Shown: piece by piece, positions 54,468 through 63,091 of the stretch
Position numbering within the stretch: the stretch's first letter is position 1
Layout of the letters: every line of letters begins with the position of its first letter
Source: Blautia hansenii
Lineage (GTDB): Bacteria > Bacillota > Clostridia > Lachnospirales > Lachnospiraceae
Direction: 5' to 3'
DNA length: 64,000 nucleotides
Assembly: GCF_013304445.1 (NCBI RefSeq)
Contig: NZ_JAAITA010000003.1
Span: forward strand, 124,001 to 188,000
Position numbers and translations under genes: made by a program
Notes under the pieces: generated by a model
What the model was told of the DNA's origin: nothing
The model's input: only the letters and a program-made list of their open reading frames with translations
Databases searched by the model: none

Positions 54468-55208
54468 ATGGGGACTCAAACAAAAGGCTTTTGCAAATAT
54501 TGTGGAAAAGAATATACAAGAAGCGGAATGCTACGTCATTTGGAAGCGTGTAAAGAACGAAAAAGTAAACTAGCAATGGAAACATATAAGAGAAAATGCA
54601 GATATTTTCAAATTGTCATTTCTGGTAAATATGCGAAAGCATATTGGTTAATTGTCGAAGTAAGTGAGAATACTACATTAAAGGAACTGGATCAGTTTAT
54701 CCGTGATATTTGGGTGGAATGCTGTGGTCATCTCAGCGCTTTTACAATTCATGGGACGCAATATGAGAGCTGCCCGGTTACAGACAGATTTTGGGGAGAG
54801 CCATCTAAAAATATGAATTACCGATTAAAAGATGTTGTGAATGTTGGAGATTCTATTTCTTACGAATATGATTTTGGTTCAACAACGGAATTGATGCTGA
54901 GCATACATAGCTGTCGTGAGGGAGAGAAAAAGAAGAGAGAAATTATAATATTATCTCGAAATAATCCGCCGAAAATTCTTTGCAGCAATTGTGAACAAAA
55001 TGAGGCAAAGTGGGTTAATCCTGAAGGGTATTGTGAAGGTGTACCTTTTTGGTGTGATAAATGCTTAGGTGCAGAAAATGAGGGTGAAGAGGAAGAGGGT
55101 TGCGAGCGGCAATTTTTGGTACCGATTTGTAATTCTCCCAGAATGGGTGTATGTGGATATGCAGGAAGTGATAGATATCCAGATTTATTCGAGCCGGATA
55201 AACGGTAA
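54468..55208 (+). CDS. plasmid pRiA4b ORF-3-like protein with zinc finger
   Basis: 246 residues from the ATG at 54468 (TGGAGGG upstream). N-terminal C2HC finger (CKYCGKEYTRSGMLRHLEAC), then the IS1096/pRiA4b ORF-3 domain (YWLIVEVSENTTLKELDQFIRDIWVECCGHLSAF, YEYDFGSTTELMLSI) and a second Cys-rich zinc region (CSNCEQNEAKW and WCDKC) near the C terminus. Found on many mobile elements. Function unknown. Confidence 0.78.
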   Translation: MGTQTKGFCKYCGKEYTRSGMLRHLEACKERKSKLAMETYKRKCRYFQIVISGKYAKAYWLIVEVSENTTLKELDQFIRDIWVECCGHLSAFTIHGTQYESCPVTDRFWGEPSKNMNYRLKDVVNVGDSISYEYDFGSTTELMLSIHSCREGEKKKREIIILSRNNPPKILCSNCEQNEAKWVNPEGYCEGVPFWCDKCLGAENEGEEEEGCERQFLVPICNSPRMGVCGYAGSDRYPDLFEPDKR

Positions 55209-55404
55209 ATGAGCGGAGATGAATTGATTGTGGGTCGTGTAATGAATGTTTTGGGGATTCCACATGTGATATACCAATTGATACATACACAAATTATTCT
55301 AGATGGCTAGGAAGATTGAACAGATGTAGTCGTTGAGGTGTTCTGAGAATGAGAAGTCCTGCGTTTGTAACGTGTTTGCAACACCCTCTCTCTAAACGTT
55401 AATT
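55209..55404. other. non-coding tail of segment C
   Basis: About 200 bases with no supported gene, RNA or repeat before the next rpsI-end copy. Confidence 0.45.
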
Positions 55405-55457
55405 TCAGTTCAGCAAGAGATAATCTGCTGTTCAAACCGTATCAAAATGGTTCAAAA
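55405..55457 (+). repeat. rpsI-end copy plus type 1 flank, second copy
   Basis: 55405-55424 is identical to the last 20 bases of rpsI (30276-30295), and 55413-55457 is identical to 42638-42682. Confidence 0.8.
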
Positions 55458-55764
55458 GGCCCGGGAAATCAACGTTTGTCGGTTATAAGGAAGTATATTT
55501 TTCAATTTGGCGGTAGAGCCCCATTCAAGGGCTATGCCGTCTTTTCCTGTTTATTGGCTCTTTCTTTGATTTTGGTTTTGTACAGAGAGCCAAAATCTGT
55601 TCAGATACCGCTGAAGGTGCAGAATCTTCGCTGCCACTTTTCAGCAGATAAATCAGATTTCCCTCGTATTCTTTATCATCCAAACCAAAGGAAATATAAT
55701 CGGATGGCTCAAAAAAGCTTCCATTACGCCGTCTGCCTTGGAAATACAAGGGTGTAAATCATCT
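55425..55764. mobile_element. segment D: 340-bp remnant of an element like B
   Basis: Begins with the same left end as element B (type 1 flank) and ends at the AAACG-TAATCAT core-like sequence at 55765. Only a minus-strand gene scrap is left inside. Confidence 0.5.
55525..55749 (-). pseudogene. possible gene fragment in segment D
   Basis: 74 residues (YFQGRRRNGSFFEPSDYISFGLDDKEYEGNLIYLLKSG, then a basic end). Composition looks protein-like, and the plus-strand alternative does not. No family recognised, no ribosome site. Confidence 0.35.
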
Positions 55765-55846
55765 AAACGGTAATCATACGTTTTTGGAATTACAATTTCA
55801 GAAAAGAATTTCAACCTTTCAGGACTTCGGTCTTGGGGAATTTTTT
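55765..55846 (+). repeat. type 2 flank, second copy, backbone side
   Basis: Matches 54056-54136, including the terminator hairpin before TTTTTT. This copy touches the backbone regulator gene region and is probably the original downstream flank of rpsI. Confidence 0.65.
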
Positions 55847-55910
55847 ATCAAATATTGACTGAGTGGTCAATATTTGATATCATCCATTTATAGACTATAT
55901 GGTCTATAAA
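55847..55910. promoter_or_regulatory. twin palindromic operators before the TetR gene
   Basis: Palindrome 1: 55847-55859 and 55866-55878, 13-bp perfect arms, 6-bp gap. Palindrome 2: 55887-55895 and 55902-55910, 9-bp perfect arms, 6-bp gap. Both have GAC-N6-GTC at the centre; the centres are 36 bp apart. Likely the TetR protein's own sites. Confidence 0.75.
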
Positions 55911-55966
55911 AGATTTCTTAGCGGATTTGCAGGGGAAATCGAGAAGGGAAAATAGGAGGCAGAGAC

Positions 55967-56587
55967 ATGCGAAAAGAAGAAAAGACAAAGCTTACTTATG
56001 AGAGAATTTTGTCAGCAGCAATGGAAGAATTTGGAACGAAGAGCTATGACAGCGCTTCCCTGACAACACTCTGTAATGAAAAACGAATTTCAAAGGGACT
56101 GGTATATCATAATTTTAAAAATAAGGACGAACTGTATTTAAAGTGTGTGGAAGAGTGTTTTAAGGAAATGACCGCATACTTTCAGAGTAAGGAATACAAG
56201 GCAGAGCATGTACAGAAAAGTCTGCATAACCTTTTTCAAATGCGGCAGCAGTTTTTTAAGGAAAATCCGTATCATTGCAATCTCTTTTTTTATACGGTTT
56301 TGCAGCCTCCAAAGCATTTGCGGGAGGAAATACACACACTTCGGCAGCCATATGATGAATTTTATGTAAACTGCTTTCGGGAATTGTTGCAGCAGCTGCA
56401 GCTGCGTGACGGGATAACCATAGAAGCAGCTATGGAGTATTTCATGATTTTTCTGGAAATGTATAATGGATATTTTCAAAGCAAGTCCGGAGAAAAAGAG
56501 GATATTCCTGCTTTGATAGAAGACCATGAAGTAAATCTTTCTAAAATTTTAGATATTATGTTATATGGTGTCGCAAAAAGCGAATAA
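55967..56587 (+). CDS. TetR-family regulator
   Basis: 206 residues. N-terminal HTH (ERILSAAMEEFGTKSYDSASLTTLCNEKRISKGLVYHNFKNKDELY) is classic TetR. The C-terminal ligand domain is unassigned. Likely represses itself and the downstream antiporter and exporter through the palindromes at 55847-55910. ATG after ATAGGAGG. Confidence 0.9.
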   Translation: MRKEEKTKLTYERILSAAMEEFGTKSYDSASLTTLCNEKRISKGLVYHNFKNKDELYLKCVEECFKEMTAYFQSKEYKAEHVQKSLHNLFQMRQQFFKENPYHCNLFFYTVLQPPKHLREEIHTLRQPYDEFYVNCFRELLQQLQLRDGITIEAAMEYFMIFLEMYNGYFQSKSGEKEDIPALIEDHEVNLSKILDIMLYGVAKSE

Positions 56588-56617
56588 TATTATGAAAAAA
56601 CATGGAGGAGGAGACAG

Positions 56618-57880
56618 ATGATATCTCTGATAATAAGACTATTAGCAGCTGTTGTACTTGCATTTTGGGCAGGAAAGCTGATATCAAAAATCAAATTGCC
56701 GTCCATATTGGGCTGGCTGATAGCGGGAATGATTTTAGGACCCCATGCGGTTTCCCTGATGAATCAGCAAATTTTAGACGCCCGGTGGTATCAGACAATG
56801 GTGCATATTTTAGAATGTGCCGTTGGTCTGATGATTGGTACAGAACTCGTGTGGAATAAAATCAAACGTTCCGGTAAAGCGATTGTGATTACAACATTTA
56901 CACAGTCGGTTGGAACATTTTTATTTGTATCCCTTGTTTTCGGAATTGTATTTTATTTTCAGGAGATTCCTCTGTACCTGGCCTTTTTATTTGGCGGAAT
57001 TGCCCTGGCTACAGCCCCTGCCCCTGCCTTATCCATTATGCGGGAATTTAAGACAAGCGGTCCGGTCACCAACACGCTGATTCCTATGGCAGCACTGGAT
57101 GATATTGTGGGCTGTGTGATCTTCTTTACCACGATTGCTATTGTAGCAGGAAATCTTTCTGCAGGACAACTTCCGGCCTATATAATTGCGCTGGTTGTAA
57201 TTCTTCCCTTGGTGATAGGGGCAGTCACGGGAATTCTAGCCGGCCTTATGTTAAAAAAAGAGAGAAGTTCTTCGGCTACCCTGGTTATCTTAATAGGTAA
57301 TATTTTGCTTACATCAGGCGTTGGATTTTTCTTTAACAACGTGGTAATGCCGAAACCGGTTTTAAATTTTATGTTGATTGGTATGGCGTTTTCTGCCGCC
57401 TTTTCCAATATGATTACCGAGAAACGACTGGAACAGATTATGCAGGCTTTCAATCCATTCCTGGGAATTGCAATGATTCTTGTAATTCTGAATCTGGGTG
57501 CGCCGCTGGATTATCATTTGATTATGGGTGCGGGAATGTTTACGGCCATTTATATTGCCGCGAGAGCCCTTGGTAAATATTTCGGCGCTTATTTCGGTGC
57601 AAGCATTACAAAATCGCCGCAAACGGTTAAGAAATATCTGGGATTTACGCTTTTGCCTCACTCCGGAGTGTCGCTGGTGTTTACGGGAATTGCAGTTTCT
57701 GTGCTGAGCGGCCCTGCGCCGGAATGCGCTCAGATTATTCAGGGAACTATTGCGGCTGCGGCTGTTATCAATGAAATCATTGCCGTGATTGCTGCGAAAA
57801 AAGGGTTTGAATGGGCAGGCGAATTTGGGAATGGTGCTGCAGCGGTAAGAGAACCAGAAGAGGGGATTTGTCACGAATAA
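56618..57880 (+). CDS. CPA2-type cation:proton antiporter-like membrane protein
   Basis: 420 residues, about 12 hydrophobic segments. LPSILGWLIAGMILGPHAVSLM, GGIALATAPAPALSIMREF and the later LDDIVGCVIFFTTIAIV (Asp in the ion-binding helix) match KefB/NhaS-type antiporters. No TrkA-N nucleotide-binding domain. Probably exchanges Na+ or K+ for H+. 30 bases after the TetR gene and likely under its control. Confidence 0.85.
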   Translation: MISLIIRLLAAVVLAFWAGKLISKIKLPSILGWLIAGMILGPHAVSLMNQQILDARWYQTMVHILECAVGLMIGTELVWNKIKRSGKAIVITTFTQSVGTFLFVSLVFGIVFYFQEIPLYLAFLFGGIALATAPAPALSIMREFKTSGPVTNTLIPMAALDDIVGCVIFFTTIAIVAGNLSAGQLPAYIIALVVILPLVIGAVTGILAGLMLKKERSSSATLVILIGNILLTSGVGFFFNNVVMPKPVLNFMLIGMAFSAAFSNMITEKRLEQIMQAFNPFLGIAMILVILNLGAPLDYHLIMGAGMFTAIYIAARALGKYFGAYFGASITKSPQTVKKYLGFTLLPHSGVSLVFTGIAVSVLSGPAPECAQIIQGTIAAAAVINEIIAVIAAKKGFEWAGEFGNGAAAVREPEEGICHE

Positions 57881-57930
57881 TTCAGCGCATATGGAATGGA
57901 AAGTTAAGGAATGACCAGAGTGAAACATCA

Positions 57931-57959
57931 TTGCCAAACCCGTATACCTGCCGTATACT
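57931..57959 (+). promoter_or_regulatory. promoter of the ABC exporter gene
   Basis: TTGCCA (57931-57936), 17-bp spacer, TATACT (57954-57959), 41 bases before the ATG. Confidence 0.7.
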
Positions 57960-57999
57960 AAAGAATGTACAGCAAAATTTTTACAAAGGAGACATAACC

Positions 58000-59733
58000 A
58001 TGACAAAAACATTAAAACGTCTGGCAGGATATTACAAGCCCTATAAAGGACTTTTCTTTTCCGACCTGTTCTTTGCCATTCTGGGGGCCGGAATTACTCT
58101 GGTGATTCCGTTGATTGTGCGTTACATCACCAGCACCATTGTTCATCTTCCGGCAGAGACAGCCACAGGTATGATTGTAAAACTGGGAATTTTTATGATC
58201 GTGCTGGTGCTGATAGAAGCGTTCTGTAACTTTTATATTGCTTATTACGGTCACATTATGGGAGCGAGTATTGAGCGCGATATGAGAAATGAGATTTTCA
58301 GCCACTATCAGAAACTCTCTTTCGCCTTTTATGACAACCAGAAAGTAGGCCACCTGTTATCAAGAATCACTGCAGATTTATTCGATATCAGCGAACTGCT
58401 CCACCACGGCCCCGAAGATTTGGTGATTTCCATTATTAAATTTGTGGGGGCCTTTGCCATTCTGGTGTTTATCAATGTGCGTCTGGCCCTGGCAGCCTTT
58501 TTCTTTGTTCCATTTTTGATTCTTTACGCTATTTATTTCAATAAAAAGATGAAAAAAGCCTTTCGGGAAAACAGAGCCAGAATCGCAGATATTAACACCC
58601 AGATTGAAGATAGTCTTTCCGGTATCCGTGTGGTAAAATCGTTTGCAAATGAGAAGGTGGAGATGAAGAAATTCCGGCAGGGAAATGAAAGGTTCGTTAA
58701 TTCCAAGAAACTCAGCTACAAATACATGGGAACTTACAACAGCGGTATGGGGGCTTTTACCACACTGATTACGATTTCTGTGCTTCTGACCGGGGCTTTC
58801 TATCTTACCAAAGGAGCCATGCCGGTGGAAGATTTGGTAACGGTACTTTTGTATATCAGTAACTTTACGGACCCGGTGAAAAAGCTGATTACTTTTACCG
58901 AGCAGTTCCAGAACGGATATAGCGGTTACTCCCGTTTCCTGGAAATTATGGCAGTGGCTCCGGATATTCAGGACGCGCCGGAGGCAAAAGAGGTCAATGA
59001 CGTAAAAGGCGCTATTGATTTTGAAAATGTCTCTTTTGCCTATGAAGGAACGCAGGAAAAGGTATTAAGTCATGTAAACCTCAAGGTAAAAGCAGGGGAG
59101 TATGTGGCCCTGGTAGGAAGTTCCGGCGCAGGAAAAACTACACTTTGCAGTTTGATTCCCAGATTTTATGATGTGACGGAGGGAAGCGTGCTGCTGGACG
59201 GTGAGGATATACGGAATCTGAAACTGCAGAGTCTGAGAAACCAGATAGGAATTGTACAGCAGGATGTGTATTTGTTTGCAGGAACCGTTATGGAAAATAT
59301 CCGGTACGGAAAACCGGACGCTACAGATGAAGAAGTCATTCGCGCCGCAAAGGCAGCCAATGCCCATGAATTTATTACAGAACTGGAACAGGGTTATGAC
59401 ACGGATATCGGACAGCGGGGTGTGAAACTCTCCGGAGGACAGAAACAGAGACTTTCCATTGCCAGAGTTTTTCTGAAAAACCCGCCTATTCTGATTTTTG
59501 ATGAAGCCACCTCTGCGCTGGATAACGAAAGTGAAAAAATTGTGCAGCAGTCTTTGGAAAATCTGGCAAAGGACAGGACCACGTTTGTCATTGCCCACCG
59601 GCTTTCCACTATTCGCAAGGCTCAGAGAATTCTGGTGCTTACGGAGGACGGTATTGCCGAGGAAGGAACTCATGAAGAACTGATGAAAAAAGAGGGAATT
59701 TACAGCAGCCTGTATCAGCTGTCTTTTGCCTGA
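58000..59733 (+). CDS. ABC exporter, membrane and ATPase domains fused
   Basis: 577 residues from the ATG at 58000 (AAAGGAG upstream; upstream frame extension rejected). Six membrane helices to about residue 310, then the ATPase domain with VGSSGAGKTT, KLSGGQKQRLSIARVFLKNPP and LIFDEATSALD. MsbA/LmrA half-transporter; works as a dimer. Substrate unknown. Confidence 0.92.
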   Translation: MTKTLKRLAGYYKPYKGLFFSDLFFAILGAGITLVIPLIVRYITSTIVHLPAETATGMIVKLGIFMIVLVLIEAFCNFYIAYYGHIMGASIERDMRNEIFSHYQKLSFAFYDNQKVGHLLSRITADLFDISELLHHGPEDLVISIIKFVGAFAILVFINVRLALAAFFFVPFLILYAIYFNKKMKKAFRENRARIADINTQIEDSLSGIRVVKSFANEKVEMKKFRQGNERFVNSKKLSYKYMGTYNSGMGAFTTLITISVLLTGAFYLTKGAMPVEDLVTVLLYISNFTDPVKKLITFTEQFQNGYSGYSRFLEIMAVAPDIQDAPEAKEVNDVKGAIDFENVSFAYEGTQEKVLSHVNLKVKAGEYVALVGSSGAGKTTLCSLIPRFYDVTEGSVLLDGEDIRNLKLQSLRNQIGIVQQDVYLFAGTVMENIRYGKPDATDEEVIRAAKAANAHEFITELEQGYDTDIGQRGVKLSGGQKQRLSIARVFLKNPPILIFDEATSALDNESEKIVQQSLENLAKDRTTFVIAHRLSTIRKAQRILVLTEDGIAEEGTHEELMKKEGIYSSLYQLSFA

Positions 59734-59770
59734 AGAATCAAAAAATTGTGCATTGCATCACATTAAAACG

Positions 59771-59799
59771 TTGATGATGGAAAGGAAAAGGCGTATAAT
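59771..59799 (+). promoter_or_regulatory. promoter of the aminotransferase gene
   Basis: TTGATG (59771-59776), 17-bp spacer, TATAAT (59794-59799). Confidence 0.7.
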
Positions 59800-59832
59800 G
59801 GAGGATAAAACACAGGGAAAGGAAGCAATGCC

Positions 59833-61014
59833 ATGATAGCAGATAAAATGAGAGAACTTGTAAAGAACAGTTCCGCCATTCGTGCCATGTTTGAAGAAGG
59901 AAAGAAAATGGCAAAGGAATACGGTGCAGAGAATGTCTATGATTTCAGCCTGGGGAATCCCAATGTTCCGGCGCCGCCACAGGTAAAGGAAGCCATTTTA
60001 AAAGAACTGGAGGAGGCAGACTCTCTGATGCTCCACGGATATATGAGCAACAGTGGGTACGAAGATGTAAGAGAGGCGGTTGCCCGTTCTTTAAACCAAC
60101 GGTTTGAAACTGCCTTTGCCCAGAATAACATTGTGATGACCGTAGGAGCAGCAGGCGGATTAAACGTCATACTGAAAACTCTTTTGAATCCCGGGGACGA
60201 GGTGCTGGTCATTGCCCCTTATTTCGGAGAATACAATTCTTATGTGGCAAATTATGACGGAAAAGTAGTGGTTGTAAGCCCCAATACAGAGACTTTTCAG
60301 CCTAATCTGAAGGAGTTGGAAGAAAAGATTACAGAGAAAACAAAGGCTGTGATTGTAAACTCCCCCAACAATCCCACCGGAGTAGTGTATTCCGAGGAAA
60401 CCATCAAGCAGATGACAGCAATTCTGGACAGAAAGCAGAAGGAATTGAAAACAGACATCTATCTGATTTCAGACGAACCTTATCGGGAATTGGCCTATGA
60501 TGGTGTGAATGTGCCATATTTGACGAAATATTACGCCAATACCATTGTGGCCTATTCTTTCAGTAAGTCCCTCTCCCTTCCCGGAGAACGCATTGGATAT
60601 CTGGTGATTCCGGATCAGGCGGCCGACGGGAAAGAGATTCAGGCTGCCGCCAATGCAGCTACCAGAATCCTGGGCTATGTCAATGCTCCGTCTTTAATGC
60701 AGCGGGCCGTGGCCAGATGTCTGGATGCAAGAGCAGACGTGCCTTATTACAACAGAAACCGGGAAGTCCTTTACAATGGATTAAAAGAACTGGGATTCGA
60801 CTGTATTAAGCCTCAGGGGGCATTTTACCTGTTTGTAAAATCTCCGGTGGAAGATGAAAAGATGTTCTGCGAAGCTGCGAAAAAGCACCGTATTCTGCTG
60901 GTGCCGGGCGCGTCCTTTGCCTGCCCGGGCTATGTGCGGATTGCTTACTGCGTGTCCTATGAGACCATTGTGAACGCCATGCCTGCTTTTCGGAAGCTGG
61001 CCGAAGAATTTTAG
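59833..61014 (+). CDS. class I/II pyridoxal-phosphate aminotransferase
   Basis: 393 residues. NSPNNPTGVVYS, ISDEPYRELAYDG and the PLP-lysine motif SFSKSLSLPGERIGY are present. The LGNPNVPAPPQVKEAI start resembles aspartate-type aminotransferases of Clostridia. Substrate not fixed by sequence alone. Confidence 0.9.
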   Translation: MIADKMRELVKNSSAIRAMFEEGKKMAKEYGAENVYDFSLGNPNVPAPPQVKEAILKELEEADSLMLHGYMSNSGYEDVREAVARSLNQRFETAFAQNNIVMTVGAAGGLNVILKTLLNPGDEVLVIAPYFGEYNSYVANYDGKVVVVSPNTETFQPNLKELEEKITEKTKAVIVNSPNNPTGVVYSEETIKQMTAILDRKQKELKTDIYLISDEPYRELAYDGVNVPYLTKYYANTIVAYSFSKSLSLPGERIGYLVIPDQAADGKEIQAAANAATRILGYVNAPSLMQRAVARCLDARADVPYYNRNREVLYNGLKELGFDCIKPQGAFYLFVKSPVEDEKMFCEAAKKHRILLVPGASFACPGYVRIAYCVSYETIVNAMPAFRKLAEEF

Positions 61015-61114
61015 AAAAGTTTTTAGAAAAGTTCATTGTTTTTAAGGGAAACTATGATAAGATGATTCTGTAGAGGGATATTGTAAAGGTATAACGAATA
61101 AGAGGATTGATGTT

Positions 61115-61555
61115 ATGAATAAACAGGAATTTTTAAAAATACTCAGAGACACTCTGCAGAGTCAGCTGTCTTCCCGGGAGACAGAAAATCATGTGGAATA
61201 TTATCGGACTTATATAGAGGAACAAATGCGGGAGGGAAAGACAGAAATAGAGATTCTGGATGTGCTGGGAGACCCCAGGCTGATTGCCAGGACCATTCTG
61301 GAAACCTCTTCTGCAGGAAATGCTTATCAGAAGCAGGAATACACTTATCAGGAAGAACCAAAAGAAACGGCAGGAGGAAATCGTGATGCCGGCAAACTCA
61401 CTGAGCGGTACAGACATACCCTGCGTATCCTTGCCGGAGTGTTTATTGCTCTCCTGGTGCTTATTCTGGTAGTGCGGGTAGTAACGTTTCTTTTACCTGC
61501 AGTTCTGGCTGTGGCGGCAGTCCTTTTTGTCCTCTCATACTTTAAAAAGAGATAG
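61115..61555 (+). CDS. DUF1700-like membrane protein
   Basis: 146 residues. The N-terminal about 70 residues (FLKILRDTLQSQLSSRETENHVEYYRTYIEEQMREGKTEIEILDVLGDPRLIARTIL) match the HAAS/DUF1700 signalling domain. A linker and two closely spaced C-terminal membrane helices follow. Such proteins usually pair with a PadR regulator, but none is adjacent. Confidence 0.75.
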   Translation: MNKQEFLKILRDTLQSQLSSRETENHVEYYRTYIEEQMREGKTEIEILDVLGDPRLIARTILETSSAGNAYQKQEYTYQEEPKETAGGNRDAGKLTERYRHTLRILAGVFIALLVLILVVRVVTFLLPAVLAVAAVLFVLSYFKKR

Positions 61556-61781
61556 GGAAGAGCGTTTTCAGACAAAGAGAAACGCCCGACAGGGGAGCTG
61601 CCGGACGTTTCGAGGGGAGTATAAATAATTAAATAAGGGGTTATAATGTAAAAAAAATTTTTGAAGGGTAAATTCTTTTTACAACCCATATTATAATATA
61701 AAAGGAAAAAAAATGCAATAATATTATTTTTTTCTTATAAAATTGTTAAAAAATAGGAAATATAATTGTGAAGGATTCGCC
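61556..61781. other. intergenic region before the Asn/Lys-rich gene
   Basis: About 225 bases, AT-rich in the second half. GAAACG/CGTTTC flank a GC-rich hairpin near 61577-61610 but no T run follows. No gene is seen. Confidence 0.4.
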
Positions 61782-61810
61782 GCATATTTTTTGTGATTAC
61801 AGGGATACTA
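61782..61810 (+). promoter_or_regulatory. sigma-G/F-like forespore promoter
   Basis: GCATA (61782-61786), 17 bases, GATACTA (61804-61810). The sigma-G consensus of Bacillus is GHATR and CATWMTA with about 18 bases between, so 11 of 12 positions agree. It precedes the small Asn/Lys-rich gene by 40 bases. Confidence 0.5.
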
Positions 61811-61849
61811 AGACTGTAATCAAAAAAATAAACCAGGAGGTAAGAACGA

Positions 61850-62002
61850 ATGGCTAAGAATTCTAACAACACAAATAAAAACAAAGCAGGTGCTTCCAAC
61901 ACGAAAAATACCTATGCACAGAACAACGGAAGTCAGAACTGCCATACTTCTGATAAGGCATCTGACAAAAACGCTGCAGACAATATGAACAGAAGCAAAT
62001 AA
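61850..62002 (+). CDS. small Asn/Lys-rich protein, possibly spore-associated
   Basis: 50 residues, rich in Asn, Lys, Ala, Ser and Thr with one Cys, no hydrophobic core, so probably unfolded alone. Excellent AGGAGG ribosome site. Resembles gamma-type small acid-soluble spore proteins in composition, and sits behind a sigma-G-like promoter. No clear sequence match is recalled, so spore function is inference. Confidence 0.7.
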   Translation: MAKNSNNTNKNKAGASNTKNTYAQNNGSQNCHTSDKASDKNAADNMNRSK

Positions 62003-62028
62003 AGAAGCGTAACACCCCTTTTGAGACG

Positions 62029-62108
62029 AGAATGCCGCATAAAGCAGTTAGGGGGAATATGGATACTTTTTCATATTCTCCCCAGCCCTTGGTGCGGCAT
62101 TCTTCTCT
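62029..62108 (+). terminator. large terminator of the Asn/Lys-rich gene
   Basis: AGAATGCCGCA (62029-62039) pairs perfectly with TGCGGCATTCT (62093-62103), then TCTCTTTTT. An inner hairpin GGGGAATATG...CATATTCTCCCC adds to it. Confidence 0.85.
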
Positions 62109-62126
62109 TTTTATAAGCGAAATGCT

Positions 62127-62153
62127 TTTTTACTACATATGATATAGTAAAAA
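62127..62153. promoter_or_regulatory. inverted repeat before the rhodanese gene
   Basis: TTTTTACTA (62127-62135) and TAGTAAAAA (62145-62153), 9-bp perfect arms 17 bases before the start codon. A possible operator, or chance in AT-rich DNA. Confidence 0.35.
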
Positions 62154-62170
62154 TAAAAGGAAGTAAACAT

Positions 62171-62503
62171 ATGCTTAGTATTGATACCATTGCGGCGCAG
62201 GAATTGGATATATATGTAAATAGAAGCGATACCATAATTATAGATTTAAGGGAGCGCGACGTCTATGACAAAAGCCATTTTCGCACAGCGGTAAATGTGC
62301 CCTATGAGGAACTGGAAATCTGCAGGAAATTTCCCAGACAAAAGCTGCTGATTGTATACTGTGAACGAGGAAGCACCAGTCTGTTTGCAGCCAGAGCACT
62401 GATGAAAATGGGATTTCGGGTAAAGTCCGTGGTAGGTGGAATTCGATGTTACCAAGGTTCTAACTTGTATTTTTCCACAGAGCATAGTAGAATAAAAAAA
62501 TAA
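62171..62503 (+). CDS. rhodanese-domain protein
   Basis: 110 residues, a single rhodanese domain: IIDLRERDVYDKSHFRTAVNVPYEEL, active-site Cys in LIVYCERGSTSLFAARALMKMGFRVKSVVGGI. Likely a sulfur-transfer enzyme or carrier; the true acceptor is unknown. Confidence 0.88.
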   Translation: MLSIDTIAAQELDIYVNRSDTIIIDLRERDVYDKSHFRTAVNVPYEELEICRKFPRQKLLIVYCERGSTSLFAARALMKMGFRVKSVVGGIRCYQGSNLYFSTEHSRIKK

Positions 62504-62548
62504 ACAGGGACCGGTTTTAGCCGGTCCGGGACAAAGGAGAAAAAAGAT

Positions 62549-63091
62549 ATGAAATATATGTTTGCGTCAGATATTCACGGGTCACAGTATTATTGCAAAA
62601 AAATGCTGGACGCTTATAAACAGGAAAAGGCAGACCGTCTGGTGCTGTTGGGAGATTTGCTTTACCATGGACCGAGAAATGACTTGCCAAAGGACTATGC
62701 TCCCAAGCAGGTGATTGCCATGCTGAATGAAGTGAAGGAAGAGCTTTATGTTGTCCGGGGCAACTGTGATGCAGAAGTAGACCAGATGGTGCTGCAGTTC
62801 CCCATTATGGCAGATTACTGCATTATTATGGATAATGAAAGAACCATTTATGCCAGCCATGGACATGTATATAATGAAGACAACCTTCCGCCAATGAAAA
62901 AAGGCGACATTTTTGTGCATGGACATACCCATGTGCTGAGAGCCGAAAAAAAGGAAAATTACACAATTTTAAATCCGGGCTCTGTTTCCATACCTAAGGA
63001 AGGAAATATTCCTACCTACGCTGTGTTGGAGGACGGCCTGTTCAGTATCCGTGGATTTGACGGAGAAGTAGTGAAGGAGTTAAAGCTTTGA
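62549..63091 (+). CDS. yfcE: YfcE/MJ0936-type phosphodiesterase
   Basis: 180 residues, metallophosphoesterase fold: FASDIHGSQYYC, LLGDLLYHGPRND, VRGNCDAEVDQM and the two His motifs ASHGHVYN and VHGHTHVL. Dinuclear-metal enzyme acting on phosphodiesters in vitro; the physiological substrate is unknown. Its TGA shares a base with the next start. Confidence 0.92.
   Translation: MKYMFASDIHGSQYYCKKMLDAYKQEKADRLVLLGDLLYHGPRNDLPKDYAPKQVIAMLNEVKEELYVVRGNCDAEVDQMVLQFPIMADYCIIMDNERTIYASHGHVYNEDNLPPMKKGDIFVHGHTHVLRAEKKENYTILNPGSVSIPKEGNIPTYAVLEDGLFSIRGFDGEVVKELKL

Larger units (their letters stand above)
54066..55424. mobile_element. segment C, between two rpsI-end copies
   Basis: 1.36 kb lying between the element B right end and the rpsI-end copy at 55405-55424. 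Holds a DUF1016 fragment and one intact gene of the pRiA4b ORF-3 type. No integrase. May be the remains of a further element or backbone duplicated between two insertions. Confidence 0.5.

Noticed and set aside
55476-55757. Plus-strand ORF in segment D
   Set aside because: No ribosome site, and its codons look like the antisense of the minus-strand scrap at 55525-55749.
30240-55850. CRISPR array in the accessory region
   Set aside because: The repeats found are few, long and widely spaced, with no regular short repeat-spacer pattern and no cas gene.
61577-61610. Terminator after the DUF1700-like gene
   Set aside because: The hairpin is imperfect and not followed by a T run.
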